Of a DNA stretch of 64,000 nt, positions 8,503 to 17,437 are shown piece after piece. The notes beneath the pieces were generated by a model. That model was given only the letters and a program-made list of their open reading frames with translations. It was not told the origin of the DNA and did not search any database. Positions within the stretch are counted from its first letter, which is position 1. The number at the start of each line of letters is the position of its first letter. The stretch spans positions 1,426,001 through 1,490,000 of the forward strand of contig CAWKDG010000012.1 of the NCBI GenBank assembly GCA_963848355.1, given 5' to 3'. This DNA comes from CAWKDG01 sp963848355. GTDB lineage: Bacteria; Actinomycetota; Acidimicrobiia; Acidimicrobiales; UBA8190. Both the position numbers and the translations under genes were made by a program.

Positions 8503-8546
8503 GAGAGCGGGCGAAGGGAATCGAACCCTCGTTCTCAGCTTGGGAA
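8503..8546 (-). repeat. left attachment site (tRNA-Gly 3' fragment)
   Basis: This is identical over 44 bp to 31258-31301. It contains the T-arm, variable loop and half of the anticodon loop of tRNA-Gly but no 5' half, as expected for an att site made by insertion into a tRNA 3' end. Confidence 0.9.
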
Positions 8547-8564
8547 AAACGTCAGGACCGACTC

Positions 8565-8620
8565 GGCGAACGTCGGCGAACCAGAACGGCAGGTCAGCGG
8601 CTCGGCGAACGAGGGCGAAC
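8565..8620 (+). repeat. four GGCGAAC direct repeats beside the left att core
   Basis: GGCGAAC occurs at 8565, 8575, 8604 and 8614, giving two pairs each with 10-bp spacing. Helically phased direct repeats next to an att core are typical of integrase arm or excisionase sites. No protein assignment is possible from sequence alone. Confidence 0.5.
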
Positions 8621-8637
8621 GTCCACAAACGGATACG

Positions 8638-8659
8638 GATGCGCCATGAATGCGCCATG
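8638..8659 (+). repeat. left arm-type site (paired ATGCGCCATG)
   Basis: Two copies of ATGCGCCATG are separated by one base (11-bp period). The same 22-bp sequence, including a leading G, is repeated exactly at 31179-31200. The two copies lie on either side of the joined att core in a circular element, as arm-type integrase sites do. The 8547-8915 stretch holds no credible gene. Confidence 0.65.
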
Positions 8660-8915
8660 ACGCTGACGTCAGTGTCGACGGTCCTTCCCCCGTCAGGTGG
8701 GCCCCTCCTTCGGCCGCAGGTTGAGCAGAGGGGTTCCAGTTCATCGACCCAGTGAAGGCCGGCGACGACCCTCGCCTTCAGAAAGGAGCCGATCGGGACG
8801 ATGCTTGCAATCGCGAGCATGATCGCCAGGCACAAAGGGTCCGGGTCGAGGAAATGATGAGAATCCCCCGAAACTCATCTGCCACCGAACAGTCTGCCGA
8901 GTCGTTGGAGTAGAT

Positions 8916-9407
8916 GTGGAGCGAACTGTGGACGAGGGGTGGAAGTGCGAAAGTGGAGGCGCCTCGACCTTCGTCACCTTCTACCGGGCCGAGTACCCCG
9001 GAACGGTCCGTCTGGCCCACGCCCTAACCGGCAGTGCCGAAGCAGCCGAGGACGTTGCCCAGGAGGCGTTCGGCCGGATCCTTGACCGGATCGACGGCCT
9101 GGACAATCCCGGGGGTTACTTGCGAACAACGGTGGTCAACCTCTGCCACGACCGGGCGAGACGACAGGTCCGTGAACAACGAGTAGAAGCCGCCCCACGA
9201 GCCGGATTGACCCTGTCGCTGGGAGCATCCGAAATGATCGATGTACTGCTGCGCCTGCCGTATCGGCAGCGGGCGGTCCTCGTCCTTCGTTACTGGGGCG
9301 ACTGGTCCGAACGTGAGATAGCGGCGGCTCTGGGGTGCCGATCAGGGACGGTCAAGACACTGGCGTCCCGTGGTCTCGCTCGGCTGAGAAAGGAGATTGC
9401 GTCGTGA
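8916..9407 (+). CDS. ECF sigma factor, SigE-like
   Basis: A 163-residue sigma-70-family factor. Region 2 lies at residues about 20-60 (FVTFYRAEYPGTVRLAHAL, then AEDVAQEAFGRILDRI) and region 4 at about 110-160 (LLRLPYRQRAVLVLRYW, WSEREIAAALGCRSGTVK). GTG at 8916 has GGAG five bases upstream. Its stop overlaps the GTG of the next gene, a membrane-anchored partner, so the two form a sigma/regulator pair. A second such pair lies at 11975-13689. It would direct RNA polymerase to a small regulon, possibly within the element. Confidence 0.88.
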   Translation: MERTVDEGWKCESGGASTFVTFYRAEYPGTVRLAHALTGSAEAAEDVAQEAFGRILDRIDGLDNPGGYLRTTVVNLCHDRARRQVREQRVEAAPRAGLTLSLGASEMIDVLLRLPYRQRAVLVLRYWGDWSEREIAAALGCRSGTVKTLASRGLARLRKEIAS

Positions 9408-10854
9408 CACCCAACGAGATCGAAGACCGGCTCCGCTCCTCTCTGGATGAGTTGACAAACGCAACGCCGCTCCCAAACCGCAACCACCCCCGCGAGGATC
9501 ACACCACGCGCCGTGCATCGAGGACGTTTTCTGGGCAGATCGATCCAACGATTCTCAGAGGTGTCGAGGAACGATCTTTAGGTGTTCGGAACACCGATTT
9601 GAACGGAGCCAATGCTCCGCCTCCAGGGAATCATCGACGGGGTCGAAATTCTCGTCGGTTCGACGATGGCCGCTCTTGTCATCGCCGCGTTCGTGTTTGC
9701 TGTGGCCTACGGGCCACGTAGCTCTGACATCAGAGACAAGACAGAGGCTGCGGCTTGGCCACAGGTACAGACAGCGTGGATCGTTCCGACACCCAAGGGA
9801 TACGACGCTGACTCCACCGAGGCTGGCGCAGCTCCTACGGGCATCGAGACCCTCAAGGATGTCGCAGGGTCTGGACCGGAAAATGGGAATACCGAGGCTC
9901 TGCGTCGTGCCGGCTGGCGTTCGGGCGTGGCCGAGTATTGGATACAACCGTCACAACTGCAAGATCCGAGCACGATCAATCTCAATATCGATCAGTTCGC
10001 ATCAACGGCGGACGCAGCGGCGTACCAGGCAAAGACCGTCTCGTACACCAACAAGACCCTCAGTGCGTTGTACACCAGAACCCTTCTCCAATCGAGTCTC
10101 AGAGGGATTCCGGGAGTCGTTGCTGAACAGTTGACGGTTGGACACGTACCATCGGCGGCTGGAGCTCTCATCGTCTATCACCGAGGCCCGTACGTGGTCA
10201 CGTTCTTAGCCTTCAAGGCCCCCATAACCGGTCTCGTCAAATCGCTTGCGCAGGCTCAGTTCAGTCGCCTTCCCTCGTCATCAGAAAGCAGTGGGACATC
10301 CATCGTCCGTAGCTACGCGTCGTCTCCCCACGTCAGCATGGCGTGGGCCGTTCCGACGCCTGTCGGGTACGTGGCGCTGAAAGGTGGAGGTCCCCCCCCC
10401 TCACTTTTTGGGAGTCCAGACCCTGAAAAGCGCCGAATGGCATAGACCAGGTTTGCGTCAGGCTGGTTGGAAGTCAGGCATCGACGAAGCGTGGGCGCCG
10501 AAAGATTTAGTCCAGTCGGGGCGTCCCTATGATGCAAATCTCACCATCGATCTGACGATCGATCAGTTTGGCTCTTCTGCTGAGGCTGCGGCATATCAAG
10601 CTAGGGCCATCTCGCGATATGAGAAGGAGAAAGACGAGGGCGTTGCAAACCACTTTGTCCCGATGAAGCGCCCCGACGTTCCCGGGGCCGTCGTTGATCA
10701 GAGCACGGGGTCAGGAGTTTCCTACACCTTGGTGTTCTTCCACCGTGGTGCGTATGAGGTCTCAGTAGGAGGCGGTAAGAGAAATACCTCGGTGGACGTG
10801 GAGCGCCTCGTCGAACACATGGCGCAGACTCAGTTCGCTCGGCTTCCCCATTGA
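9404..10854 (+). pseudogene. membrane-anchored sigma-factor partner with duplicated outer domain, frameshifted
   Basis: GTG at 9404 overlaps the sigma stop and encodes a cytoplasmic start (TPNEIEDRLRSSLDELTNAT) that parallels the N-terminus of the 12466 gene. The frame must shift +1 before about 9630 to reach a membrane segment (STMAALVIAAFVFAVAYGPR), also shared with that gene. Two tandem domains of about 200 residues follow, each opening WxVPTPxGY and containing IDQFxSxAxAAAYQAxxxS. The second domain is reached only by another +1 shift at a run of nine C (10392-10400). The continuous pieces are 9612-10445 and 10384-10854. It resembles an anti-sigma factor by position and topology. The shifts may be sequence errors or decay. 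Confidence 0.6.
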
Positions 10855-10961
10855 AAGCTGCCACGTGACAATGCGAGTCGCCTGGCCGCAGAGGCGATCG
10901 CCAGATCTCCGATATCAAGGTGATCCCGGTCGGTCATGCTTGGCTACCTGGCTCTATCTGA

Positions 10962-11795
10962 GTGTCGGCATTCGGAAATACCGCTAGGTGGCAGCATGGT
11001 GTTGTGCCTGACTCCGAAAGAGGCGACGATCGCAGCAGAGATATGGACGGGTCGGATCTAGGGATGGCGGCGGCTGCCCTTGACGAAGACCGTATCTGGC
11101 CGACGACCAAAAGCGAACCGACGGATCGCTATGAGCCATTGGATGTCGATCGGTACGATGACCGTGCCGTCGTCCTAGGTTGGTCTAGGGGCCCGTCAGG
11201 GGGCGGCCTCAATGCGAACGTCTTCATACGTCGGAACGGCAGATGGGAATACCGAGGCGGTGGAGGTGGCGGGGGCGCTGGTTTATTCAAAGAGCGTTGG
11301 CGCATCAGAAGGCACGAATCGGCGCCGCTCGACGTTCAGAGCAAGGGCTGGATTTTCGGCGGACTGAGCCACGCCACTATATTGTGCCTCCCCCAGGTCT
11401 ACACGGTAACCATTGAGAGGTCCCAGGGACTTAGACACGCCGATGTCTCACAAAGACCGGGATGGATCGCCATCGTCTGGCCGGATGGTGACGAACCGCT
11501 TGTGCGTGCCTTTGATGCGAGTGGCGTAGAGGTTCACTCCCTTGCTGCCGAAAGTTTCGTTCAGCAAGAGCCGGGCATGGTGCCTTCACGTTGTCCCACC
11601 TGCCGCAATGGGTGGCTTCTTGTTCCCAAGGAACTGGTGGCACCCATGTACGAACTTGAGCCTCTCCCTGACGGATATGAGACGGTATGTCAGCCGAACA
11701 GGATGGGCGGTCGGACCCGGACCAACTGTGGCTTGCGGCATCGACATGTACATGGCGTGGGCTGGCTGCAGGACCCAAGGTCAAGCGATTCCTGA
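10962..11795 (+). CDS. hypothetical protein
   Basis: Unrecognised protein of up to 277 residues. A Gly-rich run (YRGGGGGGGAG) lies near residue 100, and PSRCPTCRNGWLL near 210 holds a CxxC knuckle. There is no membrane segment. The start is unclear: GTG 10962, GTG 11004 and ATG 11043 are all in frame and none has a convincing ribosome binding site. Another open frame overlaps the 3' end to 11925, so a late frameshift is possible. It lies between the two sigma modules. Confidence 0.45.
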   Translation: MSAFGNTARWQHGVVPDSERGDDRSRDMDGSDLGMAAAALDEDRIWPTTKSEPTDRYEPLDVDRYDDRAVVLGWSRGPSGGGLNANVFIRRNGRWEYRGGGGGGGAGLFKERWRIRRHESAPLDVQSKGWIFGGLSHATILCLPQVYTVTIERSQGLRHADVSQRPGWIAIVWPDGDEPLVRAFDASGVEVHSLAAESFVQQEPGMVPSRCPTCRNGWLLVPKELVAPMYELEPLPDGYETVCQPNRMGGRTRTNCGLRHRHVHGVGWLQDPRSSDS

Positions 11796-11974
11796 CGTGG
11801 CACGGCGCACTATGAGCGCAGCCGAGGTCGAGTGGGCTCAAGCATTCGAATCGGGTTTCAGGGCCCGCTCGGCCGCCCGGTCCTTTGGACCACCACCCGA
11901 GCGGGTTAAGGCTGACGTTGGATAATCGAACAATTGATGATGAACCTTTTGGCCCAGTCGGGTGTCATATAGGT

Positions 11975-12469
11975 ATGGAGGGGGCAGCGGAGGCATCGGT
12001 AATTGCCCTGAAGGGTGGGTCGATCACCGGCCCCGAGCTTGACGATCTGTTTCGCCGCCGGCGTGTACCCATGATCCGGCTGGCTCGCGTCCTTACCGGC
12101 TCGATGGCGGTGGCCGAGGAGCTGGTGCAAGACGCGTTCATGAAGCTCCACGAACAAATTGCGCGGCCTAATAATCTAGAGGGATATCTCCACACCACCG
12201 TTGTGAATTTGGCCCGTAACCACCTGCGCCGCCGGCAACTCGAGCACAGACACTCGGTACCAGATCGAGTCACCTTCGAAGACCCCGAAATTGACGAGCT
12301 GTGGTCGATGGTTTGCCGCTTGCCGTTTCGACAGCGTGCTGTTCTCGCACTGCGCTTCTACGAGGATCTCCCTGAAGCGGACATCGCTCGTGTCCTGGAG
12401 TGTCGCCTGGGAACCGTTAAGTCGACGTTGCACCATGCCCTTGCCAAGTTGCAGAAAGAGCTCTCATGA
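11975..12469 (+). CDS. ECF sigma factor, SigE-like
   Basis: A 164-residue sigma factor from ATG 11975 (a longer frame to 11885 exists). Region 2 is seen in RRRRVPMIRLARVLTGS and AEELVQDAFMKLHEQI, and region 4 in LWSMVCRLPFRQRAVLALRF and EADIARVLECRLGTVKSTL. It is a paralogue of the 8916 factor, with shared wording such as YLxTTVVNL and LPxRQRAVL. Its stop overlaps the ATG of its membrane partner (ATGA). Presence of two sigma/partner pairs in one element suggests duplication followed by divergence of the signal-sensing partner. Confidence 0.88.
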   Translation: MEGAAEASVIALKGGSITGPELDDLFRRRRVPMIRLARVLTGSMAVAEELVQDAFMKLHEQIARPNNLEGYLHTTVVNLARNHLRRRQLEHRHSVPDRVTFEDPEIDELWSMVCRLPFRQRAVLALRFYEDLPEADIARVLECRLGTVKSTLHHALAKLQKELS

Positions 12470-13689
12470 CCGACACCACATCACTTGAAGAGCGTCTACG
12501 TAGCCTCTTTGAATCGGTCGCCGAGAAGGAACCCATCTCGCCAGCGCCTATCAACGTGCATCTGTGGCAACAGGAGCCACACGGGACACCTCAGAATCGA
12601 GGACGCCGGGTGTTGATGAGCGCTCTGGCGGCAGCCGTGATCGTCGCCGGTGGAGTGGTTGCCCTCGCTTACGGTCCGCGGAGCTCCCCTGAGCCTCAGC
12701 CGGGATCCGAAAGTGGAGGGTCGATGTCCGTTGTCGGCAACTACACAATGACGTACCTGACTCCGAGAACACCACCGGCCAGGGATTCGGGAGGGTGGGA
12801 GACTTTCGTCGACAATTTCGCCGGACCTCCCGTCCGCTTGACGATGGAGCAGGATGGCACATTCATCGCGCCCGATTATCTCCTTGATGGATCTCGCCGT
12901 AGCGGGACGTGGAAGGTATCGAATGGGACGGTCACGCTGAGGTTCATCTTTCCGGCATCGGGCCATACCCCCTCGAGCTATGTGCAGACGGCACGACAGC
13001 TCGGATCGAATCTGGGCTCATCCTCCAGCCCTGGTGTGGTTGTGTTGAACGGCAAGAGGGTTGACAGGTGGTATGCGGTGCGCAATCACGGACGTTTGAG
13101 TTACGACGCCGCTAAGGCCCAGTGGATGGGAGACGCCCTGGTAGTGGGCACCGGAGGCCAGGACCCACCGCTGCAGTTGGCCATCACCGACCTGAAAAAC
13201 GGGGAGGTTTCCGATGCGGGAAACACGTCCGGGTACGGCGCCGCAATCACCGCCATCAAGGCTTTCGAGTCCATGCCAATCACAGACGTGACCCCGGGTA
13301 TTTCGGAACAGGAGAATGCCGTGGTCGCCACGATCAACAGGTTCTTCGGTCTGCCACCGACCCCTTGGCCCGGGGAATGTGATTCGTCTGGACCCGGGAA
13401 GCGTGCAGCCGCCACAGCGTGGGCAACCGAGCCAGTGCAAAGCCTTACCGGAGTGGTGGCATTACCCTTGGCGAAGGCGGTGACGGACCTCAGGCACGGG
13501 CTCACGGCGGATAGAGGCGATACGTCCTGCTATGCGGCAGCCATCGCCGACCTCCAGAGCTTGAAATCGGCGAAACGAGCAGACCTCTCAAAGGACATTC
13601 CGTATGGCGATGAGATCGGATATCTCAATCAGTTCTTCAACGGGCGGCAGTATGTCCTAGGAGGTGCGGACAACCCAGTTGTACCGTAG
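12466..13689 (+). CDS. membrane-anchored sigma-factor partner
   Basis: A 407-residue protein translationally coupled to the sigma gene. Residues 1-44 are cytoplasmic (LEERLRSLFESVAEKEPIS), about 45-66 are a membrane anchor ending ALAYGPRSS, and the rest is outside. The first outer part contains a lipocalin/META-like strand pattern (TMEQDGTFIAPD, GTWKVSNGTVTLRF). The last 160 residues hold two related units, each with an AITDLKNG or AVTDLRHG motif, a GxTSxYxAAI motif and a final FFxG. By position and topology it is a candidate anti-sigma or signal sensor, but no standard zinc anti-sigma motif (HxxxCxxC) is present. Confidence 0.65.
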   Translation: MTDTTSLEERLRSLFESVAEKEPISPAPINVHLWQQEPHGTPQNRGRRVLMSALAAAVIVAGGVVALAYGPRSSPEPQPGSESGGSMSVVGNYTMTYLTPRTPPARDSGGWETFVDNFAGPPVRLTMEQDGTFIAPDYLLDGSRRSGTWKVSNGTVTLRFIFPASGHTPSSYVQTARQLGSNLGSSSSPGVVVLNGKRVDRWYAVRNHGRLSYDAAKAQWMGDALVVGTGGQDPPLQLAITDLKNGEVSDAGNTSGYGAAITAIKAFESMPITDVTPGISEQENAVVATINRFFGLPPTPWPGECDSSGPGKRAAATAWATEPVQSLTGVVALPLAKAVTDLRHGLTADRGDTSCYAAAIADLQSLKSAKRADLSKDIPYGDEIGYLNQFFNGRQYVLGGADNPVVP

Positions 13690-13726
13690 GACTGAACGCC
13701 GAGCTTTCCGAGTGCCGCGTCTCGCC

Positions 13727-13790
13727 CTCAGCTTGGGAAGCCCCGAAGAGATCGACTCGGTACCAGCACCTTCGGGCGGAGCGGCAGGTC
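13727..13790 (+). repeat. internal att-like repeat 1
   Basis: CTCAGCTTGGGAAG at 13727-13740 matches the tRNA/att core. The flank then follows the left att site in order, with GACTCGG about 25 bases in and CGGCAGGTC about 52 bases in, at offsets of one to two bases. It sits 38 bp after the stop of the preceding gene and has the same orientation as the terminal att sites. Confidence 0.5.
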
Positions 13791-13916
13791 GCGATCCACA
13801 TTGAAGGCCCGCCGTGCACGGTTACGGACCGCCAGGGTTCATTGGCGTGTGGTCTGGCTGTGGTCTGACCCTTGGCGGCTGCCCTGCAGACTTGCCGATC
13901 GTGACCGTAGTGTCGG

Positions 13917-14387
13917 GTGCCGATAACGTCGACGTTGCGCCCAAACGACGAAGCCTTCCACAGGCTGGTCGCACTCATCGATAGGCATGGATGGGCGGTC
14001 CGGATGGTGGCTCCACTGCTCGGCGAAGAGGGGATGACCTTCGCCTACACCGTCGGGCCGACGGCCATGAGGCACCCCGAGGTTGTCGAACAGGGCTTGC
14101 CGAATGACGTTGGTCAAGCGTTCTTGAACCTCGTGGGTGAGGAAGTAAGGAAGGGAAGGCGGTTTGAGACCGGATCCATCGTTACGGACCTGTCGACAGG
14201 AAGGCAGCCCGTGGCGTTTCTGCGCGTGGACGACACGTCGGGGCTCACCGCCGTAGAAGTGGTGTACAGGGAGGTGAACGCCCTCCAGCTTGTATGGAGT
14301 GATAGTTCTGGCCATCTTCCTTGGGAACCCAGCTTCGGCCCGGGTTCTGACCGACAGCCGGTCCTCGGGAGGTGGCTGGAGCCCTAA
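13917..14387 (+). CDS. DUF4262 protein
   Basis: A 156-residue protein matching DUF4262: LIDRHGWAVRMV at residues about 18-29, MTFAYTVGPTAMRHPEVV near 40-57, a central LGEEVRKG-like helix (VGEEVRKGRRF), and the C-terminal ALQLVWSDSSGHLPWE. The function of the family is unknown. GTG 13917 is the start. It is the first gene after an att-like repeat in the cargo region. Confidence 0.8.
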   Translation: MPITSTLRPNDEAFHRLVALIDRHGWAVRMVAPLLGEEGMTFAYTVGPTAMRHPEVVEQGLPNDVGQAFLNLVGEEVRKGRRFETGSIVTDLSTGRQPVAFLRVDDTSGLTAVEVVYREVNALQLVWSDSSGHLPWEPSFGPGSDRQPVLGRWLEP

Positions 14388-14470
14388 CTGAGGAAGCCAT
14401 TCCCGAGTGGTCGACCGTATTGCGGGGTGGATGCGCCCCATGGGTCAGCGAACTGACGAGACTTGGTGCC

Positions 14471-15048
14471 ATGAGCGATACCTTCGAAGCGTACGCCCTT
14501 CCGTGGTCGATTTGGCCCTGGGGGGGTCTAACTCTGACTCATACCGACACGGACGTGTGCCTGAGTGTTCAGTGGAGTTTGGGGCGATAATGCCGCAGTC
14601 ATCACCGCCATACGCCGAGTTTTGGGTGAGGTCGAGTTCGAACTGGCTGCGTTCGCATCGACGAAGCCCCACCGAGACGACGAAGACCTACTCAGTGTCT
14701 CGGGTTACGACATCGTCCCCAAGCGAAGGGCCGGCGGCGCCGGCGCATTTCAGCACGACCAGGCTGAGTGGCTACGAACTGGCGTCTGTCCCGATCCGAG
14801 CTTCTACTTCTCCGCCGACTCAAGATGGCTGGGGGCCGAGCGGCCCTCGTGGGCGGCCCGACAGCGGACGAGCCGTCAGCCAGAGGATGCAATGCATTTT
14901 TCTGTTGGACGGCCGCGACGGATACATCGAGATACTTGCGTCTGGTTTCGCTTGGCGCGCTTGGCGCCCCGGACGACCGATGAGGGGTGCCGTCTCGGGA
15001 GATCCGGTGATGAGCGGTGCATGGCCCGACGGCGACTCCCGCATTTGA
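14471..15048 (+). pseudogene. frameshifted hypothetical gene
   Basis: Three frames join into one protein-like product. The first segment starts MSDTFEAYALPWSIWPWGG and reads to SVQWSLG. The second continues VLGEVEFELAAFASTKP, then DPSFYFSADSRWL. The third ends MQCIFLLDGRDGYIEILASG and stops at 15048. Each join is a +1 shift (near 14580 and 14830). The intended length is about 190 residues. I do not recognise the family. It may be decay or sequence error; the regular +1 direction favours base insertions. Confidence 0.45.
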
Positions 15049-15098
15049 GGAAATGACTCCGACGCACCGGTAGCGATGGGCAGGAGCGGGATTGGTGC

Positions 15099-15161
15099 CT
15101 CAGCTTTGGGAAGAAACCAAGTGGCAATTTCGGAGCCAGCCACAACTCGCCGAAAGCCCAG
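15099..15161 (+). repeat. internal att-like repeat 2 (weakest)
   Basis: CTCAGCTTTGGGAAG at 15099-15113 matches the att core with one inserted T. The flank retains a terminal CAGGTC at about the expected distance, but the middle is diverged. It lies 51 bp after the stop of the frameshifted gene. I see no gene in 15049-15297. Confidence 0.35.
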
Positions 15162-15297
15162 GTCGACCCACGATTCCGGTTTTGCATGAGCTCTGCGAAG
15201 AGGAACAAGTGCCCAGGCCGACTACGACGACCGGACCTTCAGTGATCCGTACCGCTCGAGTCCGCGACCGATTGCCGTTCCCGACGATGTCGCCAAG

Positions 15298-15674
15298 CTA
15301 GTCGTCGATCCAAGGAAGAAGCTTGTTGAGTCCGCCTGCTGCGACCAAGGCGCCAGTGGTTGCCACCGTCAACGCCGTAACGGTACTCCATGCATCCAAG
15401 CCGCCGTAAACTACGCTGCGCTTGCTGCGAAGGCCTCCGAATGACCAAGACGTAGGCGGTGTACCGATCTCACGCAAACCGTGGATCGATTGCGCGTCCA
15501 CACCCTCTATCGCGCCGTACGGGGCCTAGTGGTCCATGCGTTGAACTCTCGTTGAAGCTCAGCGGCGTCCGCCTCATCCGCGCCAGAGTCAATGCTCTTG
15601 ATTTCAGGGAAGTACAGCCAGCTGTCGGACTCGTGTGTCACCAGCCAGCTGATGCTCCTCTTCAGCCTTGCCAT
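15298..15674 (-). pseudogene. frameshifted small membrane-protein gene
   Basis: ATG at 15674 has GGGAG seven bases upstream and begins MARLKRSISWLVTHESDSW, continuing to LQREFNAWTT. The frame then breaks near 15525 and resumes as YGAIEGVDAQSIHGLREIG. It ends with a hydrophobic segment (WSTVTALTVATTGALVAAGG) and LPWIDD. The intended protein is about 125 residues. It follows the 482-residue membrane gene by 52 bp on the same strand and is probably its operon partner. Unrecognised. Confidence 0.45.
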
Positions 15675-15726
15675 AAACACACTCCCAATGTCGACATGGG
15701 GAACTCCTCACTTCAACAATGTTCTA

Positions 15727-17175
15727 TCAACTGGCCGGGTCGCCATCCGTGATTCCCCCCGCCTGACGGTCCCAAAGCCGTTGGCGGAAGTACCGGAAGT
15801 GAGCAACCCACCACGCACGAGTCCGGCTCGCACGATACAGGTGGACGAACGATCCGACAAATAGCCGAATCGCCACCAGAGTGGCGATCCAGAGGGCCGC
15901 TCGCCAGCCGTCTCGCCCGACGCCGGGGCTTACGTTGAGTGCAAGCATAGCGGCACATGCCGTGCTCGCCACGGCGGAGCAAGCAAGGAGGAAACGGGGA
16001 ATCGCGAAACAGCGCGAAGCCATCCGATGGTCACTCCGTTGGGTGACCAAGGTCACGACGGCCGCCGGCAAAAGGAGGATCAGAGCAGCAGCGAGATTCG
16101 AATTGAGATTTGCAGAACGCACAACGTAATTCACGTTCGCCATGCGATCGTAAAACACCTGGACGACTGCCCACAGCAAGATGGAAGCAAAAAGACTCTC
16201 CAGAAAAAATCCACTCTTGAAGGCGTAAAAACTGCAAACAAAGTCGGCTCGTCTGAGATCCCTGCCCCGAGTGTCCACGTAGACGTGCGCTGCGGACTGA
16301 AGCCGATCGTCGTCTCGTATCCATTCGGGGCGAGGTGCGTCGATGTACTCAAGCCTTAGTCCGGCGTCGATTATGCGAAATCCAGGCGGTGCCTCAGCTG
16401 ATAAATGAGAGCTTTCGCAGTCTCCGAAGCCTCTGTTCATCCGTATCCGCAGAGACCACGCCAAGAAGGACCCGAACACTAGCTTACGAATCGTGCCGAC
16501 AAAGGAGCGAATCCTTCTGTTGGACCGGAACCAATAGAGGCTTGGGATGCTCTCCGTATAGCGAACGGTGATGATTCCGCGCCTCGAAGCCAAAGCCGTG
16601 ATCGGAATTTCTACGAGGAGCAGGTACTCCTGCTGCCACCGAACCAGGTCCTTTAGAAGCTCTCCCTGTTCGGTTCCGGGTAGGTTCACATGACCATCAG
16701 ATATACACTTGAAGGCCCTTTCCCGGACCGAGAGAGTGGTACCGCGCGCCAATCGGGGAACGAACATACGGGGTTCAGCGAGGAGCGCCTCGATCATGCC
16801 TAGCGTGTTGTCCGGAAGGATTGCCCACTTTTCTCTGAGTCCAGCGATAATAAAGTTCCGCTCTGCATCGCGGGTAGGCCTCATCAGTTCACCACAACCC
16901 CCGAGGTCGACGCGGGTCATCACATGCGACGTACGACTGAGGCAGAGCAACGGAAGGATGTAGGTCGAATCATCCTCAAGCGGTAGATCCCCTTCGTCAA
17001 ATAGAGCTAGATCAATGTAGAACTCAACCACCCTTTCGATTGTTCGTTCATCCAGGACTGAGACACGTTCGACTCGCCGCCTTATCCAAAGACGGCACAG
17101 CTCCGGGCTGATCAGGTCTAGGAGTTTTGCTCCAAGGGGGCGCCCAAGCGCGTGGTGATCCCCAATTGTGGACAT
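15727..17175 (-). CDS. hypothetical membrane protein
   Basis: A 482-residue unrecognised protein. Residues 1-about 320 are polar and cytoplasmic in character (charged helices, a SLYWFRSNRRIRSF basic patch). The C-terminal third has four hydrophobic segments: LFASILLWAVVQVFY, LAAALILLLPAAVVTLV, FLLACSAVASTACAAMLAL and ALWIATLVAIRLFVGSFV. A large soluble domain joined to a small membrane bundle, next to AIPR and HEPN genes, would fit an effector of a defence system, but no known domain is visible. It is divergent from the AIPR gene. Confidence 0.6.
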   Translation of the reverse strand: MSTIGDHHALGRPLGAKLLDLISPELCRLWIRRRVERVSVLDERTIERVVEFYIDLALFDEGDLPLEDDSTYILPLLCLSRTSHVMTRVDLGGCGELMRPTRDAERNFIIAGLREKWAILPDNTLGMIEALLAEPRMFVPRLARGTTLSVRERAFKCISDGHVNLPGTEQGELLKDLVRWQQEYLLLVEIPITALASRRGIITVRYTESIPSLYWFRSNRRIRSFVGTIRKLVFGSFLAWSLRIRMNRGFGDCESSHLSAEAPPGFRIIDAGLRLEYIDAPRPEWIRDDDRLQSAAHVYVDTRGRDLRRADFVCSFYAFKSGFFLESLFASILLWAVVQVFYDRMANVNYVVRSANLNSNLAAALILLLPAAVVTLVTQRSDHRMASRCFAIPRFLLACSAVASTACAAMLALNVSPGVGRDGWRAALWIATLVAIRLFVGSFVHLYRASRTRAWWVAHFRYFRQRLWDRQAGGITDGDPAS

Positions 17176-17437
17176 TCCACCCCCTGAGCCCCCGCCGGGC
17201 GTTGAGATAGTAGACGAAGAAGATTTAAAGGTCTACCAGATCGCCTGGAACCCAGATTGCACCCGTTCCTTCAACTCAGGCGGGTACCCGTCGATGATGC
17301 CCGTTTCCTGTCCATAGCTCCATCTCGCTTCCAGGGTAGAGACGCTCCGAGGCTCCCAGGTGGGTTTCCGCTTCCGTGTTTTGCGTGCGGCGACCCCTAA
17401 TGACCTCAACTTGGTGGTCCGAAGTATGGTTTGTGTC

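Noticed and set aside
11542..11925. 127-residue plus-strand frame overlapping the hypothetical gene at 10962
   Set aside because: Mostly overlaps the other frame; its last 40 residues might be a shifted C-terminus but I cannot decide.
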